A model generated the notes under the pieces. The model searched no databases and was not told the origin of the DNA. It saw nothing but the letters and a program-made list of their open reading frames with translations. A stretch of DNA of 64,000 nt from positions 186,001 through 250,000 of the forward strand of contig VZSF01003235.1 of the NCBI GenBank assembly GCA_013398295.1, read 5' to 3'. Source of the stretch: Chionis minor. Lineage: Eukaryota; Chordata; Aves; Charadriiformes; Chionididae. This document shows positions 37,301-49,608 of this stretch, one piece after another (within the stretch, counting starts at the first letter, position 1; each line of letters opens with the position of its first letter). The position numbers and the translations under genes were made by a program.

Positions 37301-40300
37301 TATTTCGGTAAATAAAGCTTCTAAGGAGTAAGTTCCAAACACGACATGACTAACAGGTTAATTTCTAATTAAAGTGCAGTTAATTTCTAATTTAAGTGCA
37401 GCATGCACTTAAATTCAGAGGTCACTAAATTGCAATTGTCTACTTGAAATCCACTATTTTAGTCAAGGTCAGCAAGAGGTGTTTAGCACACAATGTTAAT
37501 TAAAAAGAAAATCATTAATACTCACCAGGAGCAACTGGCATCCTGCTAGAATTACATTCTTGACTTACATCGCTGAACTCTGTGGCTAAATCTCTCTGAA
37601 ATACAAGTTTACTGCATTTTAGCCTTGCACCCTGTTTAAATCATCTTTTGACTGAACAAAAGTACATTTCAGTACTAATTACGTATGCATCTGCTGCACC
37701 AGACACGTCGGCACTGCGCAAATGTCTTTACAGGACTAAAGAAAATCCCAAATTTCCATACATACATTGCATTAAAAAAAAAAAGTCTATTTTATGGGGG
37801 CTTTTTTAGTGCTACTATTGCTGTTTGTAAACAAGTCAAAACCTGGTCCAATTATAGTGCATCCAACTTTTTGGGGAGCGAACAATCAGACTGTTGGTGG
37901 CTTGTGCTAATGATCATATCCTGAAATCAGCTGCTGTTACCTTCACTAAATAAATGAACCTTCTATTCCTGGTCGATACTCAGAAATGCTGCTCCTCACT
38001 CCTAAAAAATTAGCCTATGGATGAACTGAGATTCATTCCACTCAAACGCTTAGTACTCAAAAGTCTATTTTAAGCTTGTTTCCCAGGCTCCTAAATGAGA
38101 GGGGGCTCTTTTAAGAAAGATTCTCTGTTGAACTCAGTCTAGCTCAGAAAAGGTCGTTCATAAACAAGGAAACAAAATTAATGTACTAATAATAAGTGGG
38201 TTTGAGTGCAGTTTTCTAATTTCAAAAATTAAAAAAAAATAAAATCCAACCCTCAAACAGTATCTAGACTTTTTTTTTTTAATCCAGAGTTATCATTGTG
38301 ATTTGAAATCTCCGCTCTCGGTGAAGTATACCACTTTATATACCGGAGTAACTAGATTAATTAACAGGGGAATATTATACTCAAGTAAGTGAATGAGGCA
38401 GAAATAGGGAAATATTATACTCAAGTAAGTGAATGAGGCAGAAATAGTAGGTATTCTGCGGGAAGAAGCTGGAAAAACCTGCAATAATGGATACCTCTTT
38501 AAAAAAATATATTAAAAAAATTAAAAAATAGCTCTCTGCACTGACTACTTCTGCTCAATTCCTTTCATTGAAAGGGCTTTGGTAGCTTTCCGACTTTCCC
38601 AGAGCGAAATGCACAGCTGCTGCTGCTTTGGCAGCAGTGCAAGACAGATCTCGGAGTGTTCCTGCTATGTTGGCTACAGGCCAAAACTTCCCTGAAAAAT
38701 GCAAGAGCGAGAAGAAAGGAGCAATTCTGAATCGCTTCTCTATCTGCGAAGCACGACTTGGATGGAATTTCGTGAAACAAAGAAGCAGCAATTCTCTGGC
38801 TCAAAGGATTATTTCTTGGCAGTTTTCGAAATGCCTATTACAAAAAAGTTAGGGTTTTAAAGACTTTTTTTTTTTTAATATAAAAACCAGCTTATTTTTG
38901 CTTTGAAAAGAGACAAGCAACAATGCCACACACAAACTACATTGAAACTTGTTTCTGCAGACGACTTTTTCAGCAACATGCAGTACAGAGATGTAATTAT
39001 CTCACTGGAAATTTTTGAGTAATATTAATGTTTTTTCCAAATACTATTCCAAACCTTTGAAGAACTGCAATAAACATGTTACTGAAGTAATAATAAATGA
39101 AATTCACAGAAGTAAAAGAACAAGTCTAGTCTGAAACACCAGCTTTCCCGTGCTGCTGCTACCGTCACAAATGCTAGAGCTCTCTCAAAGGGAATATGCC
39201 TGCGAGAGGAGCAAAACTGTTCAGCTGAAGGTCTCTGGAGATTGCTGGCAGAACACAACATTAGAATTGGTGGTGTTATTTGGACGTACGTTCGCTGATA
39301 ATTACATTAAAATATCCATAAGAAATTGATTTCAAATGGTAAATCACTTGAGCCATTACCGACCTGAAACTGCGTTTAAAAAAAACCACAAAAACAAAAC
39401 CAAAGAGTGATTGAGAATGTCAATCCTTATTCCCATTTGAGCTACAGCCTTTAGAAAAAAACCTGGCGCTCCAGCGGAACACTTCTCCATTTCAAGACCT
39501 GGCATAGCTAGCACACTTTCAAGGCTCACAGAAAAAAAAATAAAAAATCCTAGCTTGTATCCAAGTATTAGCCACATTTTCAAATTTGTAGGGCCAGCAA
39601 CACACACAGAGCTCCTGGTTCTGAGTAAATTCAGCATTTTTACATCCCAAAGAAAAACGCAACACTGATCCGCTGTGTTCAACAAGGCTTTTCCACTTCT
39701 GGAAAGCATCCAACAGTATCTGAAGGATATCCAGGAGATACATACGCAAATATCTTTGAAATTAAACATGCGATCACAAAGTTGATGCTACGGTTCACTG
39801 CATCCCAAAATACTTACATGTGTACATCTATGAAGTTATATAACGCGCATACAAGGGCCTTTCAACAGCATGAAAAATAACAGAGGCTTAATGCAACGCA
39901 ACACTTGATTTGCTCTGACAAATGTGCCAGATGTAGCCAGCCCACGACCGCAGCACTTCCCCGCATTTAAAAACACCAGGAACATCACAGACAAGAACTA
40001 GGAAAGGAGGGAGGGGGCTGCAAAACACAGCAAGACCAGCCATTGAGCTTGAAATTTCTAAGAAGCACAACCTAAGAACAGGACTAAAATAAGAATTTGC
40101 TTTTCCATTAACCTCCTATTTTCCATCGAGCACGCTATCTAGTTTTGTCAATGCTAGTCATACACAATGAAGACTTAATCTTCCAAAGGGAGTAGCTGTA
40201 TCTGATTAGAGTCTGGAGAATTAAAAAATTCAAATGTATCAACAACATTTGCAAGCCAAGAAATTCAGAATAATGCAGACCAGAATACGGAAACCCTTAA

Positions 40301-43300
40301 ATATGTCGCTAGCATGATGAAACTCTCAACTACAGAAACATTAAGCTTTCAAATACAGCTTAATTAAGAGTCTTCAAAAGCTTCCTCCTCCAAGTTTGCT
40401 AGGAAATAAAAACACACACAGACTTTACTAATGAAAACAGGCTTAGATAAACCTGCTCTTCCTGCAAGGAAACCATTTCCAATGGAGAGCTTTGCTTCCC
40501 AGAGCATGAGAAAAACAACAGAACTTAACAGTTCCGAAAAAAAGTACCACCAACTCCTTAAACAGCACTTCCATTCCAATCATGCCTTTAAAAACAGGGG
40601 GAAAGCATTCATCAGGAGGCAGGAAGAACAGAAACAGGCTGACAAAATTGTGTCTGGGCCATTTTTGTTATAGAAGAAAAACAGAAGTTAACATACCTTT
40701 TTGGATTGCAACAACAGTTCTGTTTCAAGAAGCAAAACTCGACTCAACAAGTTATTCCAGTCCTTCTCATCTATGATCACCTTTCCTTTCAATTTCTCTT
40801 CTAAATCCTGTAGCTTAGCTTCCATCCAATCTAGTTTATGGAGCTTTTCCTGGCAATCAGCAAGCTGACTCTTTAGGAACTCAATCTGAGAATTATCTTC
40901 TACAACCTGAGGATACAGATAAGAACACATCCTCTCATTTCAAAGCAGACAGAATTCATCATTTGAACAATGAAATTAAGCGGAATCTTCCTCAAATTCA
41001 GTAACCACATTCTGCTACATTAGAAAACTATTTTTCTTTTAGAATTGCCATAACATCCCTATTTGTGGAACTCGGCTTTGAAAAGAAACTGTTGACAGAA
41101 CTGGCTCTTGAAAGGACAGTACAATTTAACTGACTTTTTTCTTTTTTCCCCAACTTCTTCAACATACTTATTCTATGTCTATTAGTCATACTTAAGGAGC
41201 ATGCAGCTATCTTGTTAAAACCCTTATCTCTTTAGAAAAGCCCTCTAAGAAAAGTTAGAATACATGTAAGAATACACACAGACAGCATCTTAAAATAAAG
41301 TTCTTACTTGTTCACATTTAACTTCCACCACATCATGATCCAGGCACAACTCTTCTTCACCACCTCCCTGGGCTGGAAGGGGTAGTGGATGAAGGTCAAT
41401 ACTAACTTCATTTCCCGAGTGCCGCTCCACTCGAGGCTTCTTTTGAGCACGTCAAAAAAATAAAATAAAATTCACTGGTGTTACTAATTACAAGAACATT
41501 TCAATTCACCAGCCAAGTAACTGAAAGAAAAGAACCACTATTTTAGTATTTATTTAAATCTGACAATCTTATTCCAGCTGGTTGCAAAATGCAGAAAGCA
41601 ACAGCAGGCGGTTTAATTTAAAAAGAAAAAAAACCAAAACCAAACACATATAGACATGAAGGAACTGTAAAACAAATACGTACAATCTGGGGGGCTTGTA
41701 CAATTTTACTTTGCACCCTTATAGCAGAAAATATTAGGAAAGCTGCCCCTTCCACAGGCTGAGAGTAGCATAATGCATAAAGTCAAGTGTTACTCTTGTA
41801 AAACTGAAGGCAAAAGGAACGTTACCTTAAGAAATCTTTGCTGAAAAGATTCAGACAAAAAAAAAAAAGTCAAGAGTGTTTTGCAAGCTACGTCGAAAAC
41901 ACTGCAATGTTAGGCCAAACACCCTTCAACCTCCAAACACGATGTATATTCTTTTTTCAATTCTTTTTGCACAATTTTTTGCAATTTTTCAATTCTTTTT
42001 GCACATTCACTTTCACTGCTGTCCCTCCGTTTGAGAATTCAAAGAGCAAACAGGATTAGATCACTACCATGAAGACTTTGAGATCAACCACATGACAGAG
42101 GAGCAATAGCCTCTGTATTCCAGCTATTATTTCCGTCAACCACATTTTTGGGGGAAAAAACCCACCCAATCAAACTGGTCTGATCAAACATTAAAGTGTA
42201 AACAAAAGCACATATTCCAGAAAGAGCCTGACTTGGAACAAGTAAGATTAACTTTTAGACATACAACATAAAAACTATTTTCATACCTGTTGGGAACTCA
42301 GAGCGCCGCCGCGAGTATCAGCAAGGACACTACCACAATTTGACAATACTTCACATTTAAAAGATTTGGGTTTTTTCCTCGTTTGGGATTTAACCTTCAA
42401 AGTGAAGAGGAGAAAAGATTATGCTTCTAACACAGGAATATTTTCAGGGGTGGGGTGTGATGACACACCCCATTTTCTGCCATCGCTGACATGCAGAACA
42501 TTGCACGGCAGGCACAAACGCATTTACACCTTCACAGTACAATAATGTCTGAAAAACATTTAAACACAACCCAAATTTACAGCGAAAACAAATCTGGAAG
42601 TGGATGACATATTCATGCACTCATAAATGCCAATGCAAGGCTGCATCAAAGCTGGTTGTAAAGAGGAAAGACAACTCGCACCAGAGTTGAAAGACAAACA
42701 AATATGAAAAAAATGTAGTTATGCCCCCAGAAGTGACAAATGAAGTATACAGAAGGCCCAAAGACTGTGATAAATTCAAACAAGACAAAATCCTGTAAAA
42801 TATGAAGACTGGAAATTCCTTTTTTTAAAGCATACACTGATGAAAAATGCCATAACAATGTAAGACAAACATGATTAATGAAAATAATCAGATTCGAGGT
42901 GTACACCACTGAAACACAAATACAAGCGTCACGTCTAAATTAAATGTTACCAGAACTCCAACATATGAGATGATTTTGCTTTGTTTTTAAATCTGACAAG
43001 TCTATCGAGTTACACAAACATTCACGATGTTGAGAAGTGTAAAAGAAAACATATCACTTACTGTAAAAATACCAAATACTAGATTTATCTTTATTCTAAT
43101 TTTTGTTTTGTTTTTTATACTGCAAATCACTAGCAGCTTTGTGTTTTTTGTATATCTGGGAGCACTCAAGCATCTTACTATGAAACCTCATACTCATTTT
43201 CCCCTTATTTTGACTATCAGCGATGCTGCACCTTCAAATAAATTGGTCTTCAATTATACCTGCAGCACCAGGCGTGTCAAAAGCAGCTTATCTCACAGCC

Positions 43301-45264
43301 AAGTTATTATTTAATCAGTACCTTATCTGAGTTACTCAATTCCTTATGTTTTTTCACCACGCAGTTGATAATGTCACAAACAATCTGCATTTTTCTTTCC
43401 GCAAAGCCAAACTGAAGAAACTGCTGCTTTGTTAAAATGGGTTTATACTGAAATTGATCTCGAAGAAGCTGCAATGAGATAAGAGCGTACTTCACTTCCA
43501 ACATCCCCACGCAATTTGTTGTAGAAATGGCATGCACAGGTTCTTATCTTTCTACAATCTGTTCTTTCATTCTGCACTTCAACAGTTAAACCTCTTCTCA
43601 TTTGGTTATTTCTACGTTCTCAGCTCTTTCATCTAATTAGACTTTCAAGGTACCTCTTCCAGAAACATTTCATTCACATCACTCTTGTAAAGTTTAACTC
43701 GCAGCCTTTACGATTCGCGAAATAAACGACTGTAAACATTAATATTTAGAAAGTTAAACAAAAAGTTTCCAAAGCGAATGCACAATAAAAGGCTGTATTA
43801 ATCTCAGCAAACGCGTCAGAGGGCTAAGCAAGCCTCCCACGGAGCCTCTTTGTAAAGGAGTCTCTGTCCTCCTCAGATGGAAAATGGTCTGAATAAGGCA
43901 GTATTTGGTAATACATCAAGTCACCTTTTATAAAAATGCATTTAAGGATGATTTTCAGGATAGTTCAAAATTACTTTCATTCCATTAAGAATTTGATTGC
44001 AATTTATAAACAGTGAAATACTGGACTTCATTTATATAAATACTTTATATATATAAATATATATAAATGGTGTTTTAAAATAGCTGTATTTCTTAATTGT
44101 GCATTCACTACAATTATTGAAGTTTGCTGTGATTTTTTGCTGGTTATAATTTTTTTCTAAGGTCATATCCATAAAAGCATAGTAAGTATGTCGGTATTGG
44201 TCAAGACTAACATAAAGCCATAATGTTACTGCTTCTGCAATTGTCTCGAAATTGAAGTCTGGCTAACAACATCCATCCTTATTTTCATGAAAATCTAAAC
44301 AAAGACTTGCCACACAGTGACTTACTACTCATCTTAAATCCTAAGAGAATTACAATTCGCATTCATTGCCAAAGATTCTTATCAGGCCACACTCCAAACT
44401 GTCTCCTCTGCCAAGAGCACGAAGAGAGATACCTTATAAATAGCTTCAATAAAACGCAAGTCACTCTTTGCTGTGAGTTCCACATCGCACTTCACCAAAA
44501 GTTCCGCTATGTAAGTTGAAAAAGATGTAAAAGAATAGCTGATGATAGGTAAAAACGCAGCTGGGTCTCCCTTTACTAACCTATCGAGAAACAAAAGTAT
44601 TTTACACGGCAGAAAATAACAAAAGCCTTTCATTACATTAATTCAAACATTTAACTTGAAAGGTGTTTTAACATAGCCACTATGTTATACACAAGGATCT
44701 CCTTAATTTTCAGGTTTTATCCCAGGTGTATCTCGTTCAGCAGCCTTTACTGTCACCTGTAAAACGCTCTAAACAACCACTTTCTGACCCTCAAATAATT
44801 ATACCACTGTCAGGTCTGAAGCCCACCAGCATTTCCATCTCAAGATTCAATACCTTTTTTTTCCTCAATCTTTACAGGATGAAATATCCTGAAGGCAGTT
44901 TTGGTAGCACTTACAAAGAAACTGTAGAAGGGAGAGATTAATCAAAGAAAAGAGAAAAACCAGCAGAAGAAAGAAGAGCAAGACAGTGACACGCTTCAGG
45001 ACTGCTCAGCACAGCAAAACTGCAGCCTCTTACCTTCCAGTTCGCCTGTATCAACCCCAACCTCCCCCAGACACATGCTCTGCTCGCTTACTCATCGCTA
45101 ATGTTTATGCATATCTTGTTTATACATCTCATTGTCAGCCTGGATTAGCATAACTTCATTCCCATTGCCACTTACACTGTATAATCCACATCTCTGGGAT
45201 AATTTAGTAAGCGAAGTCCTTGTTCTATCTTTCTTAAACTTCCTTTTAGGTCTCCGGTTGCCAT
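34385..45264 (-). CDS. CEP44: centrosomal protein 44, complete coding region
   Basis: CEP44 is a centriole and spindle-associated protein that binds microtubules, is needed for a sound centriole wall, and is known to work with POC1B. Ten coding exons on the minus strand join in phase with GT/AG sites: 45264-45176, 44580-44433, 43468-43322, 42394-42287, 41439-41308, 40906-40697, 37595-37526, 35674-35547, 35285-35248 and 34442-34385. Together they give 1128 nt, or 375 residues; the human protein is about 390. The start is ATG at 45264 ([20 protein letters not shown]). Exons 1-3 (residues 1-128) form the conserved N-terminal CEP44 domain ([32 protein letters not shown]). Exons 4-5 are poorly conserved linker. 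Exon 6 (residues 209-278) holds the coiled coil ([20 protein letters not shown]). The C-terminus has the conserved [11 protein letters not shown] and IEETSELLK words and a divergent tail. Exon limits rest on splice motifs and recalled similarity, not transcripts. Confidence 0.95.
38369..38448 (+). repeat. 40-bp tandem duplication in CEP44 intron
   Basis: The 40-bp unit starting GGAATATTATACTCAAGTAA is repeated once with a 40-bp offset (AATATTATAC at 38371 and 38411), nearly without mismatch. It is in the intron between coding exons 6 and 7, and no effect on splicing is apparent. Confidence 0.92.
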
Positions 45265-47615
45265 TATTCCAAATGCTACTCTTCTTTCAGATTATGAAAT
45301 AAATGTCATCTAGTACATTGTCCTCCTTAAAAAAAAAAGACACAAACAAAACGAAACACCAAACAAAAAACTATGTACACAAGAGTTACAAAATGCAATA
45401 GAATTATCACTGAAATTCAAAGGTTTCTGCTCCTCTTTGCTGGGGCTCGATACCAACTAATATCAGTCACCATCTCCATTCATTCTACAAGGGATCAAGC
45501 AGTAATCCTTAATCCAATCAGCTATCAAAGATCTCTACAGATATCTGAAAGCCTATTGAGAATTTAGGGCTGGCTAAATACACTAAAACTGAGTGAAAGC
45601 AAGTTTCTTCACTGTTTCAAAGGAGCAGAAGCTCCCCAAGCAGCGAAAACCTCCGCATTTTTCAGTTTCCAATGCTTCTTACTCTTTTCTTCCCCCAGTC
45701 CCAAGCTCACCGGCCAAAAGAGCGACGTTTGTATAAGCACCAGAAGGTGGGACGAGCAGCCCATCACAGACAACACTTCTCTATTTAGACGATCCATTAA
45801 ATATACTTGAATTTGTTCAGGAGGGAGGGAGTAACAGACTGTGCAGATATTTCAAATTAGGTACCTGTTTATTGGGATTCTAACCCAAAGATGCCTGTTT
45901 AACTTCCACATCGTAAGACACAAGTTGAGAACCCACTTTTAATTTCTCAGGGGCTTTGCTTTGCAGGAGAGACAGACTCATCTAAGGACTCGGTGCAAAC
46001 TCCCAAAATGTGCCCTTCTCCCTGGGAGGAAAGGAGGAAAGGATCAGCAAAGCAAGAAACGAAATAAGAGAGAATCAGAAAAGCAAGAAAACACCATTAT
46101 CCATATCCATTTTCAGCTCTACCAAAGGGATAAATAAGAACTGGTTAGTAAATTCCTAAATGGAGGAAGAGGAGACAAGGGGGAGAATAGGAGGGAAAGA
46201 AATTTAGAATTGATCTAAAAATACTGGCAACTCCCCCTGGCTGGCAGATAGTAAGAAGAAACACCTGCAGCAGTACCTTCAAATCCCAGTGTTAATAGTA
46301 ATTATCTTAAAGAACCCTGTCCCTCGCTCCATTGCTTCTAAATACATTTATATTTACAGGTGGCCTACAAGTATTATTCACTGTATCTTGCATCCACTTG
46401 TTTATAAGCAACCAATATTAGTTCTTCTCCAACACAAGACTTAAAAACCACAGACTGGATGACAGACCAGCTCTTAAGTCACAACTGAAAACAAATGGCC
46501 ATCTTAGCACTCTGGACAGACTGACAGAACCTGAGAAGTGCGAAACTCAGTGTTTTTTGAACTGTTTAGATAAAAATCAAGGCGGGGGGGCGGAAGTACA
46601 GAAAGTTTTAACACTTCTCACAAAACAAGTTCTCCTTCCTCTCATCCTTGAGATTTGCTTGTGACCGACTTAATCCTCTACAGCACTTCCCCCAAAAGCC
46701 ACCGTAAAAGTAGTGATTTCAGCCATAAAGCCTTAAACCAGAGATTTACTGTTCAATTTCGCCCTAGAACCTGGGAGATAATTGTCTGACACTGTCTTCA
46801 CTGGATTTCTTTTCTCAACAGAAAACAAATACTCTGAAGCCTACCAATCCGAGCAGTGAAGAGGCATTGCCCAACAGCCTATGCAGGAAGAGATATCCTT
46901 AAGACACCCAATTTTATATAATTTCTCTTGCTGACACACATAAGATTTAGACCGAAAACCAAAATACTCCAAAGAGATGATGTCCAGCCTTGTCAGAAAT
47001 CAAGTTTGCAGCTTTGCTATTTGGTCCTACTCATGAAAGCAATGAGACTTTTTGAAAGGAAGTACTTGACCACACGCTGCGCTTACAGTTAAAAAAAAAA
47101 ATTAAAAAATAACAGTTACAACTTGCACTCACAGTGGTCTGGGTTTGGATCTGGTTTTTTTCTTCTTGTGCCTCTATGGTGTTTAAATCAGCAAGCTTCA
47201 AGAAGCTGAAGATCTTCACACATGTGTTCTGCCCCTGTTAAAGCGTCTTCTTCATATTTACTTGTTCGGGTCTTCCTCTTTAATCATTAGGGTCTGGGGC
47301 ATTAGTCGTGCTAAATACACAACACTCATTGTTAGAGGCGAGAGACAATTCAACCTCAAGTATCTGAAAACTGGGGCAGCTGTTCTTCCTGCATGACCTT
47401 CCGAAGTGATCCAGCCTCGGGTTTTGCCAGTTTAACCCCAAGAGAAGTTTCAGAGTCTGACACCAAATTGAGGAGCTAATCTGCAATGCAAATTGCAAAT
47501 GCTCACAGAGACACTCGTGCAGGAACTCAGCTAGTCCTGTTGGCTGGTCCCCAGAACAGTTCTTGCTTTCTACACTGGACCCCTGCGTGCAAAAACTGGC
47601 CACCACTGTCACCTC

Positions 47616-48076
47616 AAACCGAACCACTGAATGGTTTGGGTGGGAAGGGACTTTCAAGTGCATCCAGTGCCACCCCTGCCCTGGGCAGGGACACCTCCCA
47701 CCACACCAGGCTGCTCCCAGCCCCGGCCAACCTGGCCTTGAACCTCCAGGGGTGGGGCAGCCACAGCTGCTCTGGGCAACCCCAGCCAGGGGCTCACCAG
47801 CAGCACAGGAGAGAATTTCTGCCTCATATCTCATCTAAATCTCCCCTCTCCCAGTTTGAAGCCATCACCCCTTGTCCTATCACTACATACCCTTGGAAAA
47901 AGTCCCTCCCCAGCTTTCCTGGAGCCCCTTTGGGGACTAGAAGGGTCTCTAAGGTCTCCCCGGAGCCTTCTCTTCTCCCGGCTGAACCCCCCCAGCTCTC
48001 CCAGCCTGTCCTCCCAGCAGAGGGGCTCCAGCCCCCCCAGCATCTCCGGGGCCTCCTCCGGCCCCGCTCCAGCAGC
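47616..48076 (-). mobile_element. CR1 LINE beside the CpG island
   Basis: This minus-strand CR1 has its 3' end at about 47616-47630 (CACTGAATGGTTTGGG) and its truncated 5' end at 48076, where the CpG island begins. The ORF2 tail is readable ([19 protein letters not shown]) and meets the shared TGA (complement at 47831-47833). It belongs to the GC-rich subfamily. Long frames across it on the plus strand (361 codons from 47486) are artefacts of the CR1 and the repeat next to it. Confidence 0.93.
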
Positions 48077-48268
48077 GGCGGCTCCAGAGATCACAGCAAC
48101 GAGCTCGTGGAAGACACTCCGGCAGCCCGGGGCGGTGGGAAGCGGCGCGCAGCCGCGGGAGCGCAGGGGAGCGCAGGGCAGCGCGGGGGCAGCGCAGCGG
48201 CCGCGCAGGACGGTGAGGCGCGACGCAGCCCCGAGCGCTGGAAACCTGCAGCTGCGGGGGCCTGTCGC

Positions 48269-48590
48269 CGACGGGACGGACGGACACACACCGCCGGGCC
48301 CCGACGGGACGGACGGACACAAACCACTGGGCCCCGACGGCACGGACGGACAGACGGACACACACCGCCAGGCCCCAACAGGATGGATGGACGGACACAA
48401 ACTGCCGGGCACCGAGGGGACGGATGGACACAAATGACTGGGCCGCAACGGGACTGGCAGACAGACGGACAAACACCGCCAGGCCCCGAGGGGACGGACG
48501 GACGCACGGACACACACGACCGGGTTCTAAGGGGACGGACAGACACACGGACACACGCCGCCGGGCTCTGAGGGGACAGACGGACACCGG
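48269..48590 (+). repeat. GC-rich minisatellite in CEP44 intron 1
   Basis: About eight imperfect units of roughly 33-46 bp are each built on GGGACGGACGGACACAC followed by a CCGCCGGGCCCC-like spacer. They lie in the promoter CpG island immediately downstream of the CEP44 first-exon donor. The repeat opens long frames in several phases on both strands (Thr/Asp/Gly/His-rich on plus), which I do not treat as coding. Confidence 0.93.
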
Positions 48591-48621
48591 CCCCCGGCCC
48601 GAGAGAGCCCCTGCCGCTCAC

Positions 48622-48720
48622 CCGCCTCCTCGCCTCAGGCCCCCGCCGGGCGCAGAGCGAATCTGCCGCCGCCGGAGCCAACGGCCGCTTCCGCTTCCCG
48701 CGCCCGCATCCCGCCCTCCT
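48622..48720 (-). other. CEP44: probable CEP44 non-coding first exon
   Basis: On the minus strand a donor GAGGCGG|GTGAGCGG ends at 48622. It lies about 100 bp downstream of the ETS/CRE promoter site and inside the CpG island. No translation start consistent with CEP44 is present here, so the exon would be 5' UTR, spliced to the ATG exon at 45264. The 5' boundary is a guess. Confidence 0.55.
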
Positions 48721-48725
48721 CCGCG

Positions 48726-48738
48726 TGACGTCACTTCC
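48726..48738 (-). promoter_or_regulatory. composite ETS/CRE element
   Basis: On the minus strand GGAAGTGACGTCA joins an ETS core (GGAAGT) to a perfect palindromic CRE (TGACGTCA at 48726-48733). Such composites are typical of CpG-island, often bidirectional, housekeeping promoters. The position just upstream of the predicted CEP44 first exon fits. Confidence 0.8.
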
Positions 48739-49194
48739 AGCAACAACAGCGGCCGTCACAGCTGCCAGGCAGCAGACGGGGCGGCGGCGTCTCCCTGCGC
48801 GCCGGAGGGGCATCCCTGGCTCCCGCCGCTCTCCCGCCGCCGGGGGCTGCGCTGCCCCGGCCCGTCCGGCCCGGCGAGGCGCACGCACCGAGGCGGGCCG
48901 GGCTCGTCGCNCCCGTGGCGGGAGGGGGCCGGCGGGCCTCGGGCGCCAGCGGGGCTGCGGCGGCAGGAGCGGAGCAGAGGGAATCCCTGCTCGGGAATCG
49001 CGCTCCCGCAGGGCTCGGCTGCCGGCAAGGGGAGGGGGGTCGCATCCAGCGCGTGTGTCGTGTTTTATTTAGTAAAGCAGGACCCAGCGCAGCGTTAGCC
49101 GAGCCCACATCGGGCTTTCGGTATATCCCGTCGTGCTCGGCGGAGAATGTACTGTGCAGTGGCAAGGCAGCGGGAGGAAGACGCGATTAAAATT

Positions 49195-49447
49195 GGCCTC
49201 AAACTGGAAGAATGGCTTCAAACTGGGAGAGGGGAGATTTAGATGAGAAATTAAGAAGAAATTCTCTCCTGTGAGGGTGGGGAGCCCCTGGCCGGGGTTG
49301 CCTGGAGAAGCTGTGGCTGCCCCATCCCTGGAGGTTCAAGGCCAGGTTGGCTGGGGCTGGGAGCAGCCTGGTGTGGTGGGAGGTGTCCCTGCCCAGGGCA
49401 GGGGGTGGCACTGGGTGGGCTTTAAAGATCCCTTCCCACCCAAACCA
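49195..49447 (+). mobile_element. CR1 LINE 3' fragment, right of the promoter
   Basis: A plus-strand CR1 begins 5'-truncated at about 49195 in the ORF2 tail (NGFKLGEGRFR, then TGA at 49244-49246). It runs through the GGTGGGGAGCCCCTGGCC region to the 3' end at GATCCCTTCCCACCC. It is the same GC-rich subfamily as the copy at 47616, in mirror orientation. Confidence 0.93.
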
Positions 49448-49513
49448 GCCTACAAAAGCTGAAATCAGACTGTGTGGGGCATCTGACAGGGCCAGAGAAG
49501 ATCAGTTGTAGTC

Positions 49514-49608
49514 AGAGGTGTCCCTGCCCATGGCAGGGGGGTTGGAACTTGATGAGCTTTAAGGTCCCTTCCAACTCTAACCATTCTATGATTCTATGAT
49601 TCTATGAT
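49514..49608 (+). mobile_element. CR1 LINE extreme 3' end
   Basis: A 95-bp CR1 tail of the other (52052/63308) subfamily: CCCATGGCAGGGGGGTTGG, the TTTAAGGTCCCTTCC segment and three terminal ATTCTATG units. It sits 66 bp from the previous CR1, in the same orientation. Confidence 0.93.

Larger units (their letters stand above)
45265..48621 (-). other. CEP44 5' UTR intron region
   Basis: This is the sequence between the CEP44 start exon and its probable non-coding first exon. The 5' UTR part of the start exon is short, with an acceptor-like AATCTGAAAG just upstream near 45285. A possible extra non-coding exon at 47133-47234 has a GTGAGT donor and an acceptor-like TTTAACAG, and would carry an 11-codon upstream frame (ATGTGTGAAGATC start). 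Otherwise the region holds AT-rich DNA, one CR1 and a GC-rich minisatellite. Confidence 0.45.
48080..49060. promoter_or_regulatory. CpG island, bidirectional CEP44/FBXO8 promoter
   Basis: About 1 kb is strongly GC- and CpG-rich, in sharp contrast to AT-rich flanks. It lies between two genes that diverge from it, CEP44 on minus and FBXO8 on plus, as in mammals. It contains ETS-like and E2F-like words (TTCCGCTTCCCGCGCC near 48689-48704) and the ETS/CRE site at 48726-48738, with no TATA box evident. One unknown base (N) is at 48911. Exact start sites cannot be fixed by sequence alone. Confidence 0.85.

Noticed and set aside
47133..47234. Extra coding exon of CEP44 upstream of the ATG exon
   Set aside because: The frame hits a stop after 11 codons and CEP44 starts cleanly at 45264. 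At best it is a non-coding 5' UTR exon.
47486..48571. 361-codon open frame on the plus strand across the CpG island, with long counterparts on the minus strand
   Set aside because: It runs antisense through a CR1 and then through the GC-rich minisatellite. The residues follow the repeat unit and no protein domain is present.
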